64,000 nt of DNA from Planctomycetia bacterium (GCA_005799265.1 SYHD01000081.1:1-64000); one strand, 5' to 3'. Shown: positions 47,235-56,513, counted from the first letter of the stretch. Numbers and translations: made by a program. The notes: generated from the sequence alone by a model not told the origin.

Positions 47235-47276
47235 TGCGTTTAGCGCTCGGAAGGCAATGTCCGAACGCTAAACGCA
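47235..47276. repeat. Family-A palindrome TGCGTTTAGCGCTCGG...CCGAACGCTAAACGCA
   Basis: Inverted repeat just downstream of the 47215 stop. Confidence 0.92.
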
Positions 47277-47364
47277 TTTTGCTTTTTTATGGGCCAGTGT
47301 GGTTGCTTGACCATGTTATTGAATCGTAACCGCAATCGTTCAGCCTCTGGTCATGGCGATTCTC

Positions 47365-47715
47365 TCACTTGTACGGCAGATGATGCACGACGCTGACCCA
47401 ATCCTTTGGGTCCGACGCCTTGGCGATGAGTTCCAGATCCTTGACGTACTGGCCGATCGTCACACCGAGTTTGTTGCCGAACAGCAGGCCAGCGAAGGGT
47501 TTGCCCTGGCGCTGCCATTTCTGCGCCAACGCCTTGAATCGGGTATCGTGGGTGAATAGCAGTCGGCCAAAGTTGCTGGCGCGTTCAAGCAGTTCTTCGT
47601 CCGACAATTCCGCGGCGTCATCGTCCTGCGCCCGTAGCACATCGACACCGCGAATTTGCAGCTGGTCGTGAATGGCTTTGTCAACATGAACGTCGAGATA
47701 GAACTGCACCGGCAT
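47365..47715 (-). CDS. DUF5615 PIN-like protein (putative toxin), second locus
   Basis: VQFYLDVHVDKAIHDQLQIRGVDVLRAQDDDAAELSDEELLERA; LLFTHDTRFKALA. Confidence 0.88.
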   Translation of the reverse strand: MPVQFYLDVHVDKAIHDQLQIRGVDVLRAQDDDAAELSDEELLERASNFGRLLFTHDTRFKALAQKWQRQGKPFAGLLFGNKLGVTIGQYVKDLELIAKASDPKDWVSVVHHLPYK

Positions 47716-47782
47716 CGGCTGTCTCCAGTGAGTGTATCGCCTTCACGCCGGCATAGGAAGCATGCCGGTACGCCGATGCAAT

Positions 47783-48100
47783 CTAGGGAAGGATGCCTTG
47801 CGCTCTCATGCGCAGTAGGAACGGCGAGGCGGGTGTGTTTTTTCGCCATTCCTCGATGAGCTTCTGCTCTTCCTCGATCTCCGCATCGATTTCTGCCCGA
47901 TGGTCGAAATAATATGCCATCGCGGAGTGAATCTCGGCAAGCCTGAGATGTGGGTAGTGGATGTAAATCTCGTCCGCGGACCAGCCGTTATTCAGATAGT
48001 CGATGACGATTTGCGCCACGCGAATGCGCGGCATACGTTGGAGCCGGGCGGGACTGCCTTCGACCTTTTCGATGTGCGGATACGTAACTTCGACTGGCAT
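47783..48100 (-). CDS. DUF433 domain protein (putative antitoxin), second locus
   Basis: 105 aa from ATG 48100; MPRIRVAQIVIDYLNNGWSADEIYIHYPHLRLAEIHSAMAYYFDH. Confidence 0.88.
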   Translation of the reverse strand: MPVEVTYPHIEKVEGSPARLQRMPRIRVAQIVIDYLNNGWSADEIYIHYPHLRLAEIHSAMAYYFDHRAEIDAEIEEEQKLIEEWRKNTPASPFLLRMRAQGILP

Positions 48101-48152
48101 GGCGATCTCCTCGCAGTGATGGGCGTCCCTACAGTATACCGGAGCGTGCCTG

Positions 48153-48222
48153 TTCGTGGTGGCAAGATTCCGATCTTGCCGATTTTCTACAACGGAAAGA
48201 TCAGAGTCTTGCCGCCACAAGG
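48153..48222. repeat. Family-C element (GTGGTGGCAAGATTCCGATCTTG ... GAGTCTTGCCGCCAC)
   Basis: Shares ends and internal CGATCTTG with 24788-24857. Confidence 0.65.
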
Positions 48223-48245
48223 GATCGGCTCAAGGGAATGACGAG

Positions 48246-48731
48246 GTGGGGAAGGAATTTCGCACAAATGACGACAATCCCGATTACGGTTTGCTTGTCG
48301 AGCAAAGCATTGAAGAGCTGCGCATTAAGACCGACGCTCACGATTCGATGTGGCAACTCGGCGAGGCGGACTGGAGCGTCGATCAGGATGCCGGCGAGAT
48401 TGTCTTCACAGCGCACGATGGCATGGTCGCGATCGCTCCGGTGCAGATCGTCGGCACCTACGACACCAACACTGGCACCTGGCTTTGGGGCTGGGATAAC
48501 CCTTCCGTAGACCCCGCCCTGCAAAAGGCCGCACGCCGGGTGCGCGGGTACGGCGAGAAGCACGTCATCAAGAACCTCACCACGCGCAAGCTCAGATGCA
48601 GCGAAGACTTAGCGTGGGAGTTCACCGCCTTCGCGTGCAAGCTCTACCTGGGCCAGGGCGCCTATCGCGGACCGGCGGATCCGACGCTCATCTTCATGGT
48701 CTTCGGCGAGGTTTCGTTGAGCCAGGGTTGA
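48246..48731 (+). CDS. DUF6882-like hypothetical protein
   Basis: WQLGEADWSVDQDAGEIVFTAHDG...GTWLWGWDNPSVDPAL; GTG start inferred; ORF opens at 48156. Confidence 0.65.
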   Translation: MGKEFRTNDDNPDYGLLVEQSIEELRIKTDAHDSMWQLGEADWSVDQDAGEIVFTAHDGMVAIAPVQIVGTYDTNTGTWLWGWDNPSVDPALQKAARRVRGYGEKHVIKNLTTRKLRCSEDLAWEFTAFACKLYLGQGAYRGPADPTLIFMVFGEVSLSQG

Positions 48732-48749
48732 TCGCACCAAGGAGAATCG

Positions 48750-49547
48750 ATGACCAGCAAGAAAATTCTGGGCCGCGTCTCGGCGCTCTGGCGTTATCCC
48801 GTCAAATCGATGGCCGGCGAAGAACTGAACCGATGCGAAATTACGCCGCGCGGCTTGCTCGGCGATCGCGCGTATGCTCTCGTCGATGAGGCGACGGGCC
48901 TAATCGGCAGCGCCAAGAATCCGCGTGCCTGGCCGGACTTGTTGTCGTATCGGGCCGCATTTGTCGAGACGCCGCAAGTAGGCAAGCCGCTCCCGCCAGT
49001 GCGCATCGCGATGCCGGGCGGACAGGATATCGATCTGGCCACGGCATTCGGTCGCCGCGTCGGCCTGAGCGCAAGTCCGCCGGAACAGCCGATTCTCGAA
49101 CAGTTCTGGCCCGTCCTTGATGCCACAGGCGAAGAACGCGTGACGAACGAACGGATGCCGCCGAGCAGCTTCTTTGACCTGGCTGTCGTCAATGTGCTGC
49201 TGACCACGACGCTGGACCGTCTGGCCGCGGCATATCCGCAGGGTCGCTTTGATATGCGGCGCTTTCGCCCGAATATCGTCATCACGCCGGAACCAACCGC
49301 TACCGCTGATCCCGAGGCGGCTGTGGTCGGCCAGACACTTTGCCTTGGCGACGCCGTGCGGCTGCATGTCGATTCGCGCTGCGCCCGTTGCGTGATGACG
49401 ACGCTGGCGCATGGTGGCATGACGAAAGACACGGACATTCTTCGCACCGTGATTCGCGCCAACGACGGATTCGTAGGGCTCAATAGCTCGGTCGCGCAGG
49501 CTGGCGTCATCGCCGTTGGCGACAGAGTGTGGTTCACGGATTCCTGA
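48750..49547 (+). CDS. MOSC-domain protein
   Basis: GRVSALWRYPVKSMAGEELNRCEITPRGLLGDRAYALVDE; MRRFRPNIVI; RCARCVMTTL. Confidence 0.93.
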   Translation: MTSKKILGRVSALWRYPVKSMAGEELNRCEITPRGLLGDRAYALVDEATGLIGSAKNPRAWPDLLSYRAAFVETPQVGKPLPPVRIAMPGGQDIDLATAFGRRVGLSASPPEQPILEQFWPVLDATGEERVTNERMPPSSFFDLAVVNVLLTTTLDRLAAAYPQGRFDMRRFRPNIVITPEPTATADPEAAVVGQTLCLGDAVRLHVDSRCARCVMTTLAHGGMTKDTDILRTVIRANDGFVGLNSSVAQAGVIAVGDRVWFTDS

Positions 49548-49558
49548 CCTGTGCGTGA

Positions 49559-49927
49559 TTATCGGGTTTGTTGACGCCACTTGTCCAGCACTTCCGGCAG
49601 CGGATACTCCGGAATCGTCAGGCCAAGCTTCGGAATTGCTTGCAAGTGACGCCAGGCGCGCGTCACGAGCTCCTCCTGTTCGCGAACGTAATCGGCATCG
49701 AGATTGGCCTTCGCAAACATGCCCGCACAGACAACCGGCTCGAACGCGGGATCGACGATGAATTGCGCGGTCGCCGGGTTGCAGCGAATGTGTCGTTCGC
49801 GCTGCTTCGGCAATTCGAGCGGCGACACCTCGCCCATGATGTAGCGCACGTAGAGATCGGAATCGACGATCGCCTCGACGTCCGATCCGCACACGTCGCA
49901 GAGGTAGCCCTGATCGCAGGCGGCCAT
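49559..49927 (-). CDS. Conserved hypothetical protein with Cys pair (CDVCG)
   Basis: 122 aa, good coding appearance, no recognised family. Confidence 0.6.
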   Translation of the reverse strand: MAACDQGYLCDVCGSDVEAIVDSDLYVRYIMGEVSPLELPKQRERHIRCNPATAQFIVDPAFEPVVCAGMFAKANLDADYVREQEELVTRAWRHLQAIPKLGLTIPEYPLPEVLDKWRQQTR

Positions 49928-49939
49928 GCGCGTCTCCCC

Positions 49940-50022
49940 GCCGCGTGCGGCTCAATGTGGCACGACGCTCCGCGTCGTGAAATTGCGACGCGGAGCGTCG
50001 CACCACATTATGCCGCAAGCGG
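49940..50022. repeat. Family-B element in inverted (tail-to-tail) arrangement
   Basis: AATGTGGCACGACGCTCCGCGTCG...CGACGCGGAGCGTCGCACCACATT within outer GCCGC.TGCGGC / GCCGCAAGCGGC. Confidence 0.9.
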
Positions 50023-50061
50023 CAATCCTTGGTACAATACCGTAACACACTTCATTGTGAC

Positions 50062-51975
50062 ATGGAGTCCGCCATGAATCCAGCCTCTCCAGCGCAAGAA
50101 CCCGAAACCCAGAGCTTCGCCGAGACGGCCATGCGCATGGGGGGCAAAAGCGAGGAAGAAGCCAAACGCATGGGCGCGGTCGATAAAGCGGACGAACAAG
50201 TGGATCGCATGTTCCGCTTTCAAACCGCGAACAGCCCGATCCACAAGGCGATCTGGGACGGCCATGTTCCACTCGAGCTTTTCATGGCCCCTCCCCTGCC
50301 CTCTTCCGTGCCGTGCGATGGCGTGATGAGTCGCTCGCTCGACGTCATCAAACGCCGACGCGAACAGAAGGCCCTGCTCAATCAGGACAAGAAGCTTTCC
50401 ACAGAATCGATCGACGAACTCGCCGAGGCGGGCTACTGGGGTCTCCTGATCGATCCGAAGTATGGCGGCGCCGGCGCTCCCTTCGTGCGTTTCGCACCGT
50501 TCCTCGTCAAGATGGGCGTCTACGATTCGATGACCTCCGCGATGGCGTCTGTCCACGGCTGCATCGGCGCGGTCGATCCTTTGCGCACCTTCGGCAGCGA
50601 AGAGCAGAAGCAACGCTTGCTGCCGATCCTCGCGAGCGGCAAGAAGATCTCCGCCTTCGCGCTCACCGAACCGTGCGCCGGCTCGGACCTCACGCAGCTC
50701 AAGACGACCGGGACGCTTGTCGGCGACCACTACGAAGTGACCGGCGAGAAGCTCTTCATTACCAACATTGTGCCGGGCCGCATGATCGGCCTCGTCGCCA
50801 TGATCGACGGCAAACCCGCGGTGCTGATCGCCGAGCTGCCCGATGCGGAGAATGAGCAATTCCAGATCGTCCGCTATGGCTTGTATGCTTTGAAGCATGC
50901 GTACAACGTCGGCATGAAGTTCAACAAGTTCCGCGTGCCCAAGGAGAACCTGCTCAAGCCGCCATCGGGCGACGGCTTGACGATCGCGTATCACGGCCTG
51001 AACCTCGGCCGACTCTCACTGTGCGCCGGCGCATCGGCGAACATGCGTGTCTTCCTCGCCAACATCCTGCCGTGGGCAAACTTCCGCCGGACCTATGGCC
51101 AATCGATCGAGACGCGCGAGCTGGTTAAGCGCCGCATCGCCCGTCTCGCAGCCTTGATCGCGGGCTGCGATGCCTTGATTGGCTGGGGTTCGTGGCTCAT
51201 CGATCAGGGCTATCGCGGCGAGCTGGAGTGCATTATCGCCAAGATCTTCGGCTCCGAAGCGCAGAAGGAAGCCGCCATCGAGCTATTCATGAAGACGCAC
51301 GGCGGCCGCTCGTTTCTGCACGGCCATCTCTTCGGCGACAACGTGCACGAATATCTGGCCCCGTGCATCTACGAAGGCGAAGGGGAAATGCTCGGTATGG
51401 CGTTCTTCAAATCCCTCGTCAAGGAGCACGGCAAAGCGTACTTCGAGCCGATTGGCAAGGCACTGCAAGCGCGTCAGATGAAGACGTTCAGCCCGCTCAA
51501 CCCTGGCCATCTCTGGGCGCTGCGCAGCGAGCTGTGGGCTTACAGTAAATGGTCGATGAGCCGTAAGTTCATGCGCCGCGACCGAGCGACGGTTTCCGGC
51601 CTGGCCCCGAAGCTCGCGGAGCATCTGCAATTTGCCCAGGACATGTGTCAACGGCACGCGGTCGATCTATCGGACGCGATGAAGAAGCATCAACTCAAGC
51701 TCGCCGACCGCCAGTGCCGGATCGCGGAGTTGTCCCAGCGGGTGCAGGACACGATCGTGATGATCGTGACCTTGATGTGGGCACACGACGAAGGCCAGGA
51801 GATCGCCATCGACGCAGCCGACATCCTGTGCCAGGACCTGCGCCGCAAGCTGACGGGCGATCGGCCGACGGATGCGTACTTCAAGGCGGTGAATGAGTTG
51901 GCGGACAAGATCATCGCGGGTGGCTTCGAGGATCTGGCGGGCGTGCCGCGCGAGGAGATCATGATGCGGTATTAA
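50062..51975 (+). CDS. Acyl-CoA dehydrogenase family protein
   Basis: SAFALTEPCAGSDLTQLKTTGTLVGDHYEVTGEKLFITN; GRSFLHGHLFGDNVHEYLAPCIYEGEGEMLGM. Confidence 0.93.
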   Translation: MESAMNPASPAQEPETQSFAETAMRMGGKSEEEAKRMGAVDKADEQVDRMFRFQTANSPIHKAIWDGHVPLELFMAPPLPSSVPCDGVMSRSLDVIKRRREQKALLNQDKKLSTESIDELAEAGYWGLLIDPKYGGAGAPFVRFAPFLVKMGVYDSMTSAMASVHGCIGAVDPLRTFGSEEQKQRLLPILASGKKISAFALTEPCAGSDLTQLKTTGTLVGDHYEVTGEKLFITNIVPGRMIGLVAMIDGKPAVLIAELPDAENEQFQIVRYGLYALKHAYNVGMKFNKFRVPKENLLKPPSGDGLTIAYHGLNLGRLSLCAGASANMRVFLANILPWANFRRTYGQSIETRELVKRRIARLAALIAGCDALIGWGSWLIDQGYRGELECIIAKIFGSEAQKEAAIELFMKTHGGRSFLHGHLFGDNVHEYLAPCIYEGEGEMLGMAFFKSLVKEHGKAYFEPIGKALQARQMKTFSPLNPGHLWALRSELWAYSKWSMSRKFMRRDRATVSGLAPKLAEHLQFAQDMCQRHAVDLSDAMKKHQLKLADRQCRIAELSQRVQDTIVMIVTLMWAHDEGQEIAIDAADILCQDLRRKLTGDRPTDAYFKAVNELADKIIAGGFEDLAGVPREEIMMRY

Positions 51976-52054
51976 GGCGAGCGCGTAAAACGCACCTTTG
52001 CCCAATTCTAACATTCGCTGCGCGCACAGGATTTCTCGCAATTCATTGGTCGGC

Positions 52055-53545
52055 TCATGGAGCTTTCGCATTGTGCGTGCGGATCATTTCCGTCAGATCC
52101 CGGGCAATGTTGGCACGCCTGAGGAATAGCAGCGCGAAGGGAGTGTCGATGAGCGGGCCGAACCCATGACGGTGTTTCTCGCTCCAGCTGCCATCGGGCT
52201 GTTGCGCTTGTAGGACGATGGGATAGCCCCAATCGTACCAGTCCTTGCCGTCGATCACGTCTTTTGAATAGATCACGCCGACACGTTCCAGCGTCCATAG
52301 GAAGTACAGATCGCCCATCGCGTCGGCATCAAAGAGTGCGCCGCCGTAGCCTAGGGAAGTGCCGGGGTTGGGGTCGCTTTTTTTGCGCCCAATCGTCTTG
52401 GCGACAAATGCGAATGCCTTCTCGACATCGGCCTTCTTTTTCTTGGCGTCAATGGGCACGCGCCGCGTGGACGCGAATTCCTTGTCCTCTAGTAGAGCGA
52501 CCTCGATCGCCAGAGAGATCAGGGCGGCGCAGGTGCTGGTGGCCTTGAGGCTGTGGCCGGGATAATGCCAACACCCATCGGGATGCTGGTTAGCATGGAA
52601 ATAGGCCGCGAGCGACAGCAGCGGCTCGCGTACCGGCACGCCGTGCTTGCGGGCGCCCCATATCGCCAGCATGGCGAACTGCGTGTTGGACATCGACGCG
52701 ACTTGCGCTCCGGTGGGCTTGTAGTTCCCGTCTTGTAATGAGGCCAGGAGCTTGGCCTCCTGTTCTGGCCGCATCAGGACGCCGCCATAGCCCCAGATGC
52801 CGGTGCTCAATTGGCCGGCAATGATGCGCAGGGCGAAACTTCGAGCCAGCTTGAGGTCTTTTTCATCCAGAGGCCGGCTCTCATCCCAGCGGTTCAGGAA
52901 AAAGAGGGAAGAGGCAAGGTCATAAATCTGGTTCATGCTGGGGGCCGCCGCACGAATGACGTCAGCGATTTGCAATATCGCCGGGTCGTCCGGGGGAACG
53001 CCGCATTCCAGAAGGGTTAACCCATTCAGGCCGGCATAGCCGCAGCGCAGGCCTTTCAGTTCCGGCGCTTTGGTCTTGAGAAAAGCGACTCCCTTGTCCA
53101 CGGCGGGCTGCACGATCTTGATTCGTGGATCAGGCGGCGGAGGCAGAGGCTGCTTGGTTTCTTGGGGAGTCTTGACGACCAGTTTGCCAGCCTCCACGGG
53201 CCCGGAATCGTCGGTCGGCTTTTTCTGCGGGTCGCTAAATATCCATGCCAACCCGAGGCCGACGACTGGCACCATGCCGATAAAAAGCAGGCCGCCCAGC
53301 AAGACGACAACAAGCAAGATCCGGCGAAAACTGCCCGTGTCAGCCACGGGCGGAATGGCCGCGGTTCCACTCTCAGCCGGAGGGAGCCCGACGGCAAGGG
53401 CCGAAGTCGGCGCTTTCGGCTTTTCCAATTGGCGGCTTTTGTTCTTGATGACTGCCCCACACTTGTCGCAGCGAATTTGATCCGGGAGCGGCTGTGGGAT
53501 TTCCAGTGGACTCAGGCAGCGTGGGCATGGTTTGATCAGGGCCAT
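52055..53545 (-). CDS. Zinc-ribbon + TM + prenyltransferase/squalene-cyclase-like alpha-toroid protein
   Basis: N-terminal CPRCLSPLEIPQPLPDQIRCDKCGAVI; TM; FHANQHPDGCWHYPGHS and QQPDGSWSEKHRHGFGPLIDTPFALLFLRRA. Confidence 0.78.
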   Translation of the reverse strand: MALIKPCPRCLSPLEIPQPLPDQIRCDKCGAVIKNKSRQLEKPKAPTSALAVGLPPAESGTAAIPPVADTGSFRRILLVVVLLGGLLFIGMVPVVGLGLAWIFSDPQKKPTDDSGPVEAGKLVVKTPQETKQPLPPPPDPRIKIVQPAVDKGVAFLKTKAPELKGLRCGYAGLNGLTLLECGVPPDDPAILQIADVIRAAAPSMNQIYDLASSLFFLNRWDESRPLDEKDLKLARSFALRIIAGQLSTGIWGYGGVLMRPEQEAKLLASLQDGNYKPTGAQVASMSNTQFAMLAIWGARKHGVPVREPLLSLAAYFHANQHPDGCWHYPGHSLKATSTCAALISLAIEVALLEDKEFASTRRVPIDAKKKKADVEKAFAFVAKTIGRKKSDPNPGTSLGYGGALFDADAMGDLYFLWTLERVGVIYSKDVIDGKDWYDWGYPIVLQAQQPDGSWSEKHRHGFGPLIDTPFALLFLRRANIARDLTEMIRTHNAKAP

Positions 53546-53623
53546 GGAAGGTTCCTTCTCGACGCGTCATGCCAGACGAATACCCCGCGAATCGCAGCGA
53601 TCCATCGCGGGGTTTGAGCGTCA

Positions 53624-53872
53624 TTACGATCGCTTCGTTTCCGCAGGAGCCACGTTCAGCGGCTCGATCGCGGTAACGTGCAGTAGCGAACACGTATCGT
53701 ATTCAGCCGGCACCCTTTCGTCGGCAGTATCGAGGCCGACAAGGATATCGGTCTTGGTCAACCAAGCCATCTCCGGATGCCGCACCTCGTACGTCTTGCC
53801 ACTTGACATCACGAGACGGAAAGCCTGGAATGGTCGCTTCGCCAATAGTTTTTGGACCGTTTGCAAGGTCAT
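53624..53872 (-). CDS. Small hypothetical protein
   Basis: 82 aa from ATG 53872 MTLQTVQKLLAKRPFQAFRLVMSSGKTYEVRHPEMAWLTK; pattern seen in conserved small planctomycete proteins. Confidence 0.7.
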   Translation of the reverse strand: MTLQTVQKLLAKRPFQAFRLVMSSGKTYEVRHPEMAWLTKTDILVGLDTADERVPAEYDTCSLLHVTAIEPLNVAPAETKRS

Positions 53873-53958
53873 GGGTCGAACCTCTAGGTGGTGCCATAAG
53901 CCCCGCGAATCGCTGCGCTCCTCGCGGGGCTTCTTCGATTCTACTGCCCGCGTTTCGC

Positions 53959-55254
53959 TTACGTCAACTGCGTCACGCCCGGCACCGACACCGCCGGCAT
54001 CGGGATGCGCGTGTCCCAGGTCAGGCGGTCCGGCACCAGCGTTTGCTGGCTGCTGAGCGCCTGGGCCCACGTCACCTCCTGGCCGGTGTACGCGCTCATG
54101 CGGCCCATGATCGCCGTCAGCGTGCTCTCGGCCACGGCACGCAGGTCGTTGATGCGGGCCCGCCGATTACGGCCGCGGATGCTCTCGAAGAGCGCGACGT
54201 GCTCCGCTTGATACGGCTCGTTGTCGTCGGCGCGAGGGAAGGTCCAGGCGTTGTCGCCCGTGATGCGATAAAGGTGCGGTCCCGCAGCGGTGTTCAGCGT
54301 ACCGCGTGTGCCGGCGACCGCTTCCGAGATGTTGTTCTGACAGCCGGTGATCTGCCGGCACATGCTCAGCACGTGCACGTCGTTGGGGTACGTGTAATCG
54401 ACGGCGAAGTGATCGAAGATGTGGCCGAAGTTGGCGGCCCTGCGAACCTCCCGGCCGCCCAGCGCGACGCATTTTTCGGGATGGGCGCGGGTCGCCCAGT
54501 TGATGACGTCGAGGTTGTGCACGTGCTGCTCGACGATGTGATCGCCGGAGAGCCAGGCGAAGTAGAGCCAGTTGCGGATGTGCCATTCGACGTCGGTCAT
54601 GCCGTCGGTGCGTTCGCGATGCCAGAGGCTCCCCTGGTTCCAGTAGCAACGGCCCGAAGTAATTGTGCCAATGGCGCCGTCGTGGACGCGCCGCATCGCC
54701 TCCAAATAGCCCGTCTGATAGCGGCGCTGCGTGCCGGCGACGACGGTCAGGTTATGGCGATTCGCGTCGTCATGAGCGGCAAGCACGGTGCGGACACCGG
54801 GGCCATCGACGGCGACCGGCTTCTCCGTGAACAGGTGTTTGCGCGCTGCGATGACCGCGCGGATATGCGTCGGCCGAAAGCCCGGCGGCGTCGCGAGCAG
54901 CACCAGGTCGGATGCGTCGATCACGTTCTGATACGCTTCCAGGCCGATGTGGATGCCGACGTTGGCATCGACCTTGGCGCGGACGGCGGCGTTGTTGCGC
55001 AGCCGCGTCAGGCAACTGTCGGCGCGATCGCGGAACGTGTCGGAGACGGCGACGAGACGGACGTTGTCGTCGGCACGCAGACATTGCTCGATGGCCCCGG
55101 AGCCGCGCCCGCCGCAGCCGATCAAGCCGACGCGGATGACGTCGTTGTTCTGCTGGGCATGCGCGTTGGCGGCGATGCTTAATTCCGCAGCAAGGGCGCC
55201 TCCCGCGACGGCGGAAGCGACGAGAAAATCTCTGCGCGTGGTGTCGGTAGACAT
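53959..55254 (-). CDS. Gfo/Idh/MocA family oxidoreductase (Tat signal-like)
   Basis: TTRRDFLVASAVAGGALAAE; IRVGLIGCGGRGSGAIEQCL; FTEKPVAVDGPGVR. Confidence 0.92.
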   Translation of the reverse strand: MSTDTTRRDFLVASAVAGGALAAELSIAANAHAQQNNDVIRVGLIGCGGRGSGAIEQCLRADDNVRLVAVSDTFRDRADSCLTRLRNNAAVRAKVDANVGIHIGLEAYQNVIDASDLVLLATPPGFRPTHIRAVIAARKHLFTEKPVAVDGPGVRTVLAAHDDANRHNLTVVAGTQRRYQTGYLEAMRRVHDGAIGTITSGRCYWNQGSLWHRERTDGMTDVEWHIRNWLYFAWLSGDHIVEQHVHNLDVINWATRAHPEKCVALGGREVRRAANFGHIFDHFAVDYTYPNDVHVLSMCRQITGCQNNISEAVAGTRGTLNTAAGPHLYRITGDNAWTFPRADDNEPYQAEHVALFESIRGRNRRARINDLRAVAESTLTAIMGRMSAYTGQEVTWAQALSSQQTLVPDRLTWDTRIPMPAVSVPGVTQLT

Positions 55255-55329
55255 GGTGGTCCTCCTGGAAAGAAAGAGGGAAGCGAGTTTGTATTATTGT
55301 GACCGGAATCGGCCGAATTGTCCAATGAT

Positions 55330-55490
55330 TCTTCTCCCCTCTCCCTCTGGGAGAGGGGCCGTGGGTGAGGGCCGAGCCGAGCGTCATCTCGCGTCTACAT
55401 CCTCTCGCTAGTTCTCCAAGGGATCGTTCACGAGCCGTTGACGCCTTGCCCTCACCCCCGACCCCTCTCCCAGAGGGAGAGGGGAGAAAT
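55330..55490. repeat. Long inverted repeat, arms TTCTCCCCTCTCCCTCTGGGAGAGGGG...GGGTGAGGG
   Basis: About 42-nt near-perfect arms at 55330-55371 and 55449-55490. Confidence 0.92.
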
Positions 55491-56513
55491 TCAATTCGGG
55501 CTCTCTTTCGTAATCTTCGACTTCAATCCCTTCAACGCTTCGTGTTCTTCGACCGCTCGTACGACACGAAAGCCCACCCAGTCGGCGTTGTTCCACCAGA
55601 TGCTCTGCGGGATCTGCGGGTCCTTCTTTTGCCAGCCGATGACGGAGAAATCGCGCGTCGCCGAGCGACAGCGTCCCGGCGTCTCGATCCAGCTGCCGCC
55701 GCGCACAACGTGGCCGAAGCGATTGTTGCCAGGCAGCTTCAATGGCATCAGGCTCGGCTTGTCGAGCGGAAGCGTGCCGTAGAATATTCCATCGTACTCG
55801 TCGAGGCACCATTCTGCGACGTTGCCGTGCATGTCGTGAAGGCCCCACGGGTTCGGCTTCTTCATGCCGACGGGGTGCGGCATGTCGTCGGCGTTCGCGT
55901 CGATCCACGCATGCGCGCCGAGCTTGGCCGAATCGTCGCCGAAGCTGAACGCGGTCGTCGTTCCGGCCCGGCACGCCCATTCCCACTCGGCCTCGGTCGG
56001 CAGGCGATAGAGCTTGCCCGTCTTCGCCGACAGCCACCGGCAATACTCCATCGCCCCGTGATGATGGATGGCGATGACCGGCTGATTCTTGCCGCGGCCA
56101 TAGCCCCAGTCGATGTCGTGATGATTCGCCTTCGACGGCCGGGTGATGGCGTCGGCGCTTTTGTCGGCGTTATTGCCCGGCGGCTTCTCGTTGGGCTTTT
56201 TCTCCCAGAAGAGATCGTACTCGCCCCAGGTGACTTCGCACTTGCCCATCCAGAACGGCTTGACCGCGACGGGATGCAGCGGCCCTTCGCTGTCCTTGCG
56301 GCCCTTTTCGGTCGCGGGGCTGCCCATGAGGAAGGCGCCGCCGGGGATGGCGATCATCTCGAAGGATGCCTTGACGCCGTCACGCTCGAGGGTTTCGGTG
56401 TAGGATTTGTGCGTGGCGGGGTCGATGGTCGGAGATTTGACCGGCACTTGTGCGTTCACCGTCGCGATCAACACTAGCGACACGAAAGGTATGACAAGGC
56501 ACTTCCGAACCAT
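55491..56513 (-). CDS. SUMF1/FGE-like secreted protein, lacking the FGE Cys pair
   Basis: PGGAFLMGSP, RLPTEAEWEWACRAG, LHDMHGNVAEWCLDEYD, VRGGSWIETPGRCRSATRDF; ATG 56513. Confidence 0.9.
   Translation of the reverse strand: MVRKCLVIPFVSLVLIATVNAQVPVKSPTIDPATHKSYTETLERDGVKASFEMIAIPGGAFLMGSPATEKGRKDSEGPLHPVAVKPFWMGKCEVTWGEYDLFWEKKPNEKPPGNNADKSADAITRPSKANHHDIDWGYGRGKNQPVIAIHHHGAMEYCRWLSAKTGKLYRLPTEAEWEWACRAGTTTAFSFGDDSAKLGAHAWIDANADDMPHPVGMKKPNPWGLHDMHGNVAEWCLDEYDGIFYGTLPLDKPSLMPLKLPGNNRFGHVVRGGSWIETPGRCRSATRDFSVIGWQKKDPQIPQSIWWNNADWVGFRVVRAVEEHEALKGLKSKITKESPN

Noticed and set aside
13139-47276. Family-A palindromes considered as ordinary rho-independent terminators
   Set aside because: No consistent U-tract after the stem, and several copies lie just before start codons or between divergent genes; terminator function is not excluded for copies at gene ends.
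53803-56477. Long + strand ORFs 53803-55182 and 55365-56477
   Set aside because: Antisense to well-supported Gfo/Idh/MocA and SUMF1-like genes; no domain motifs.
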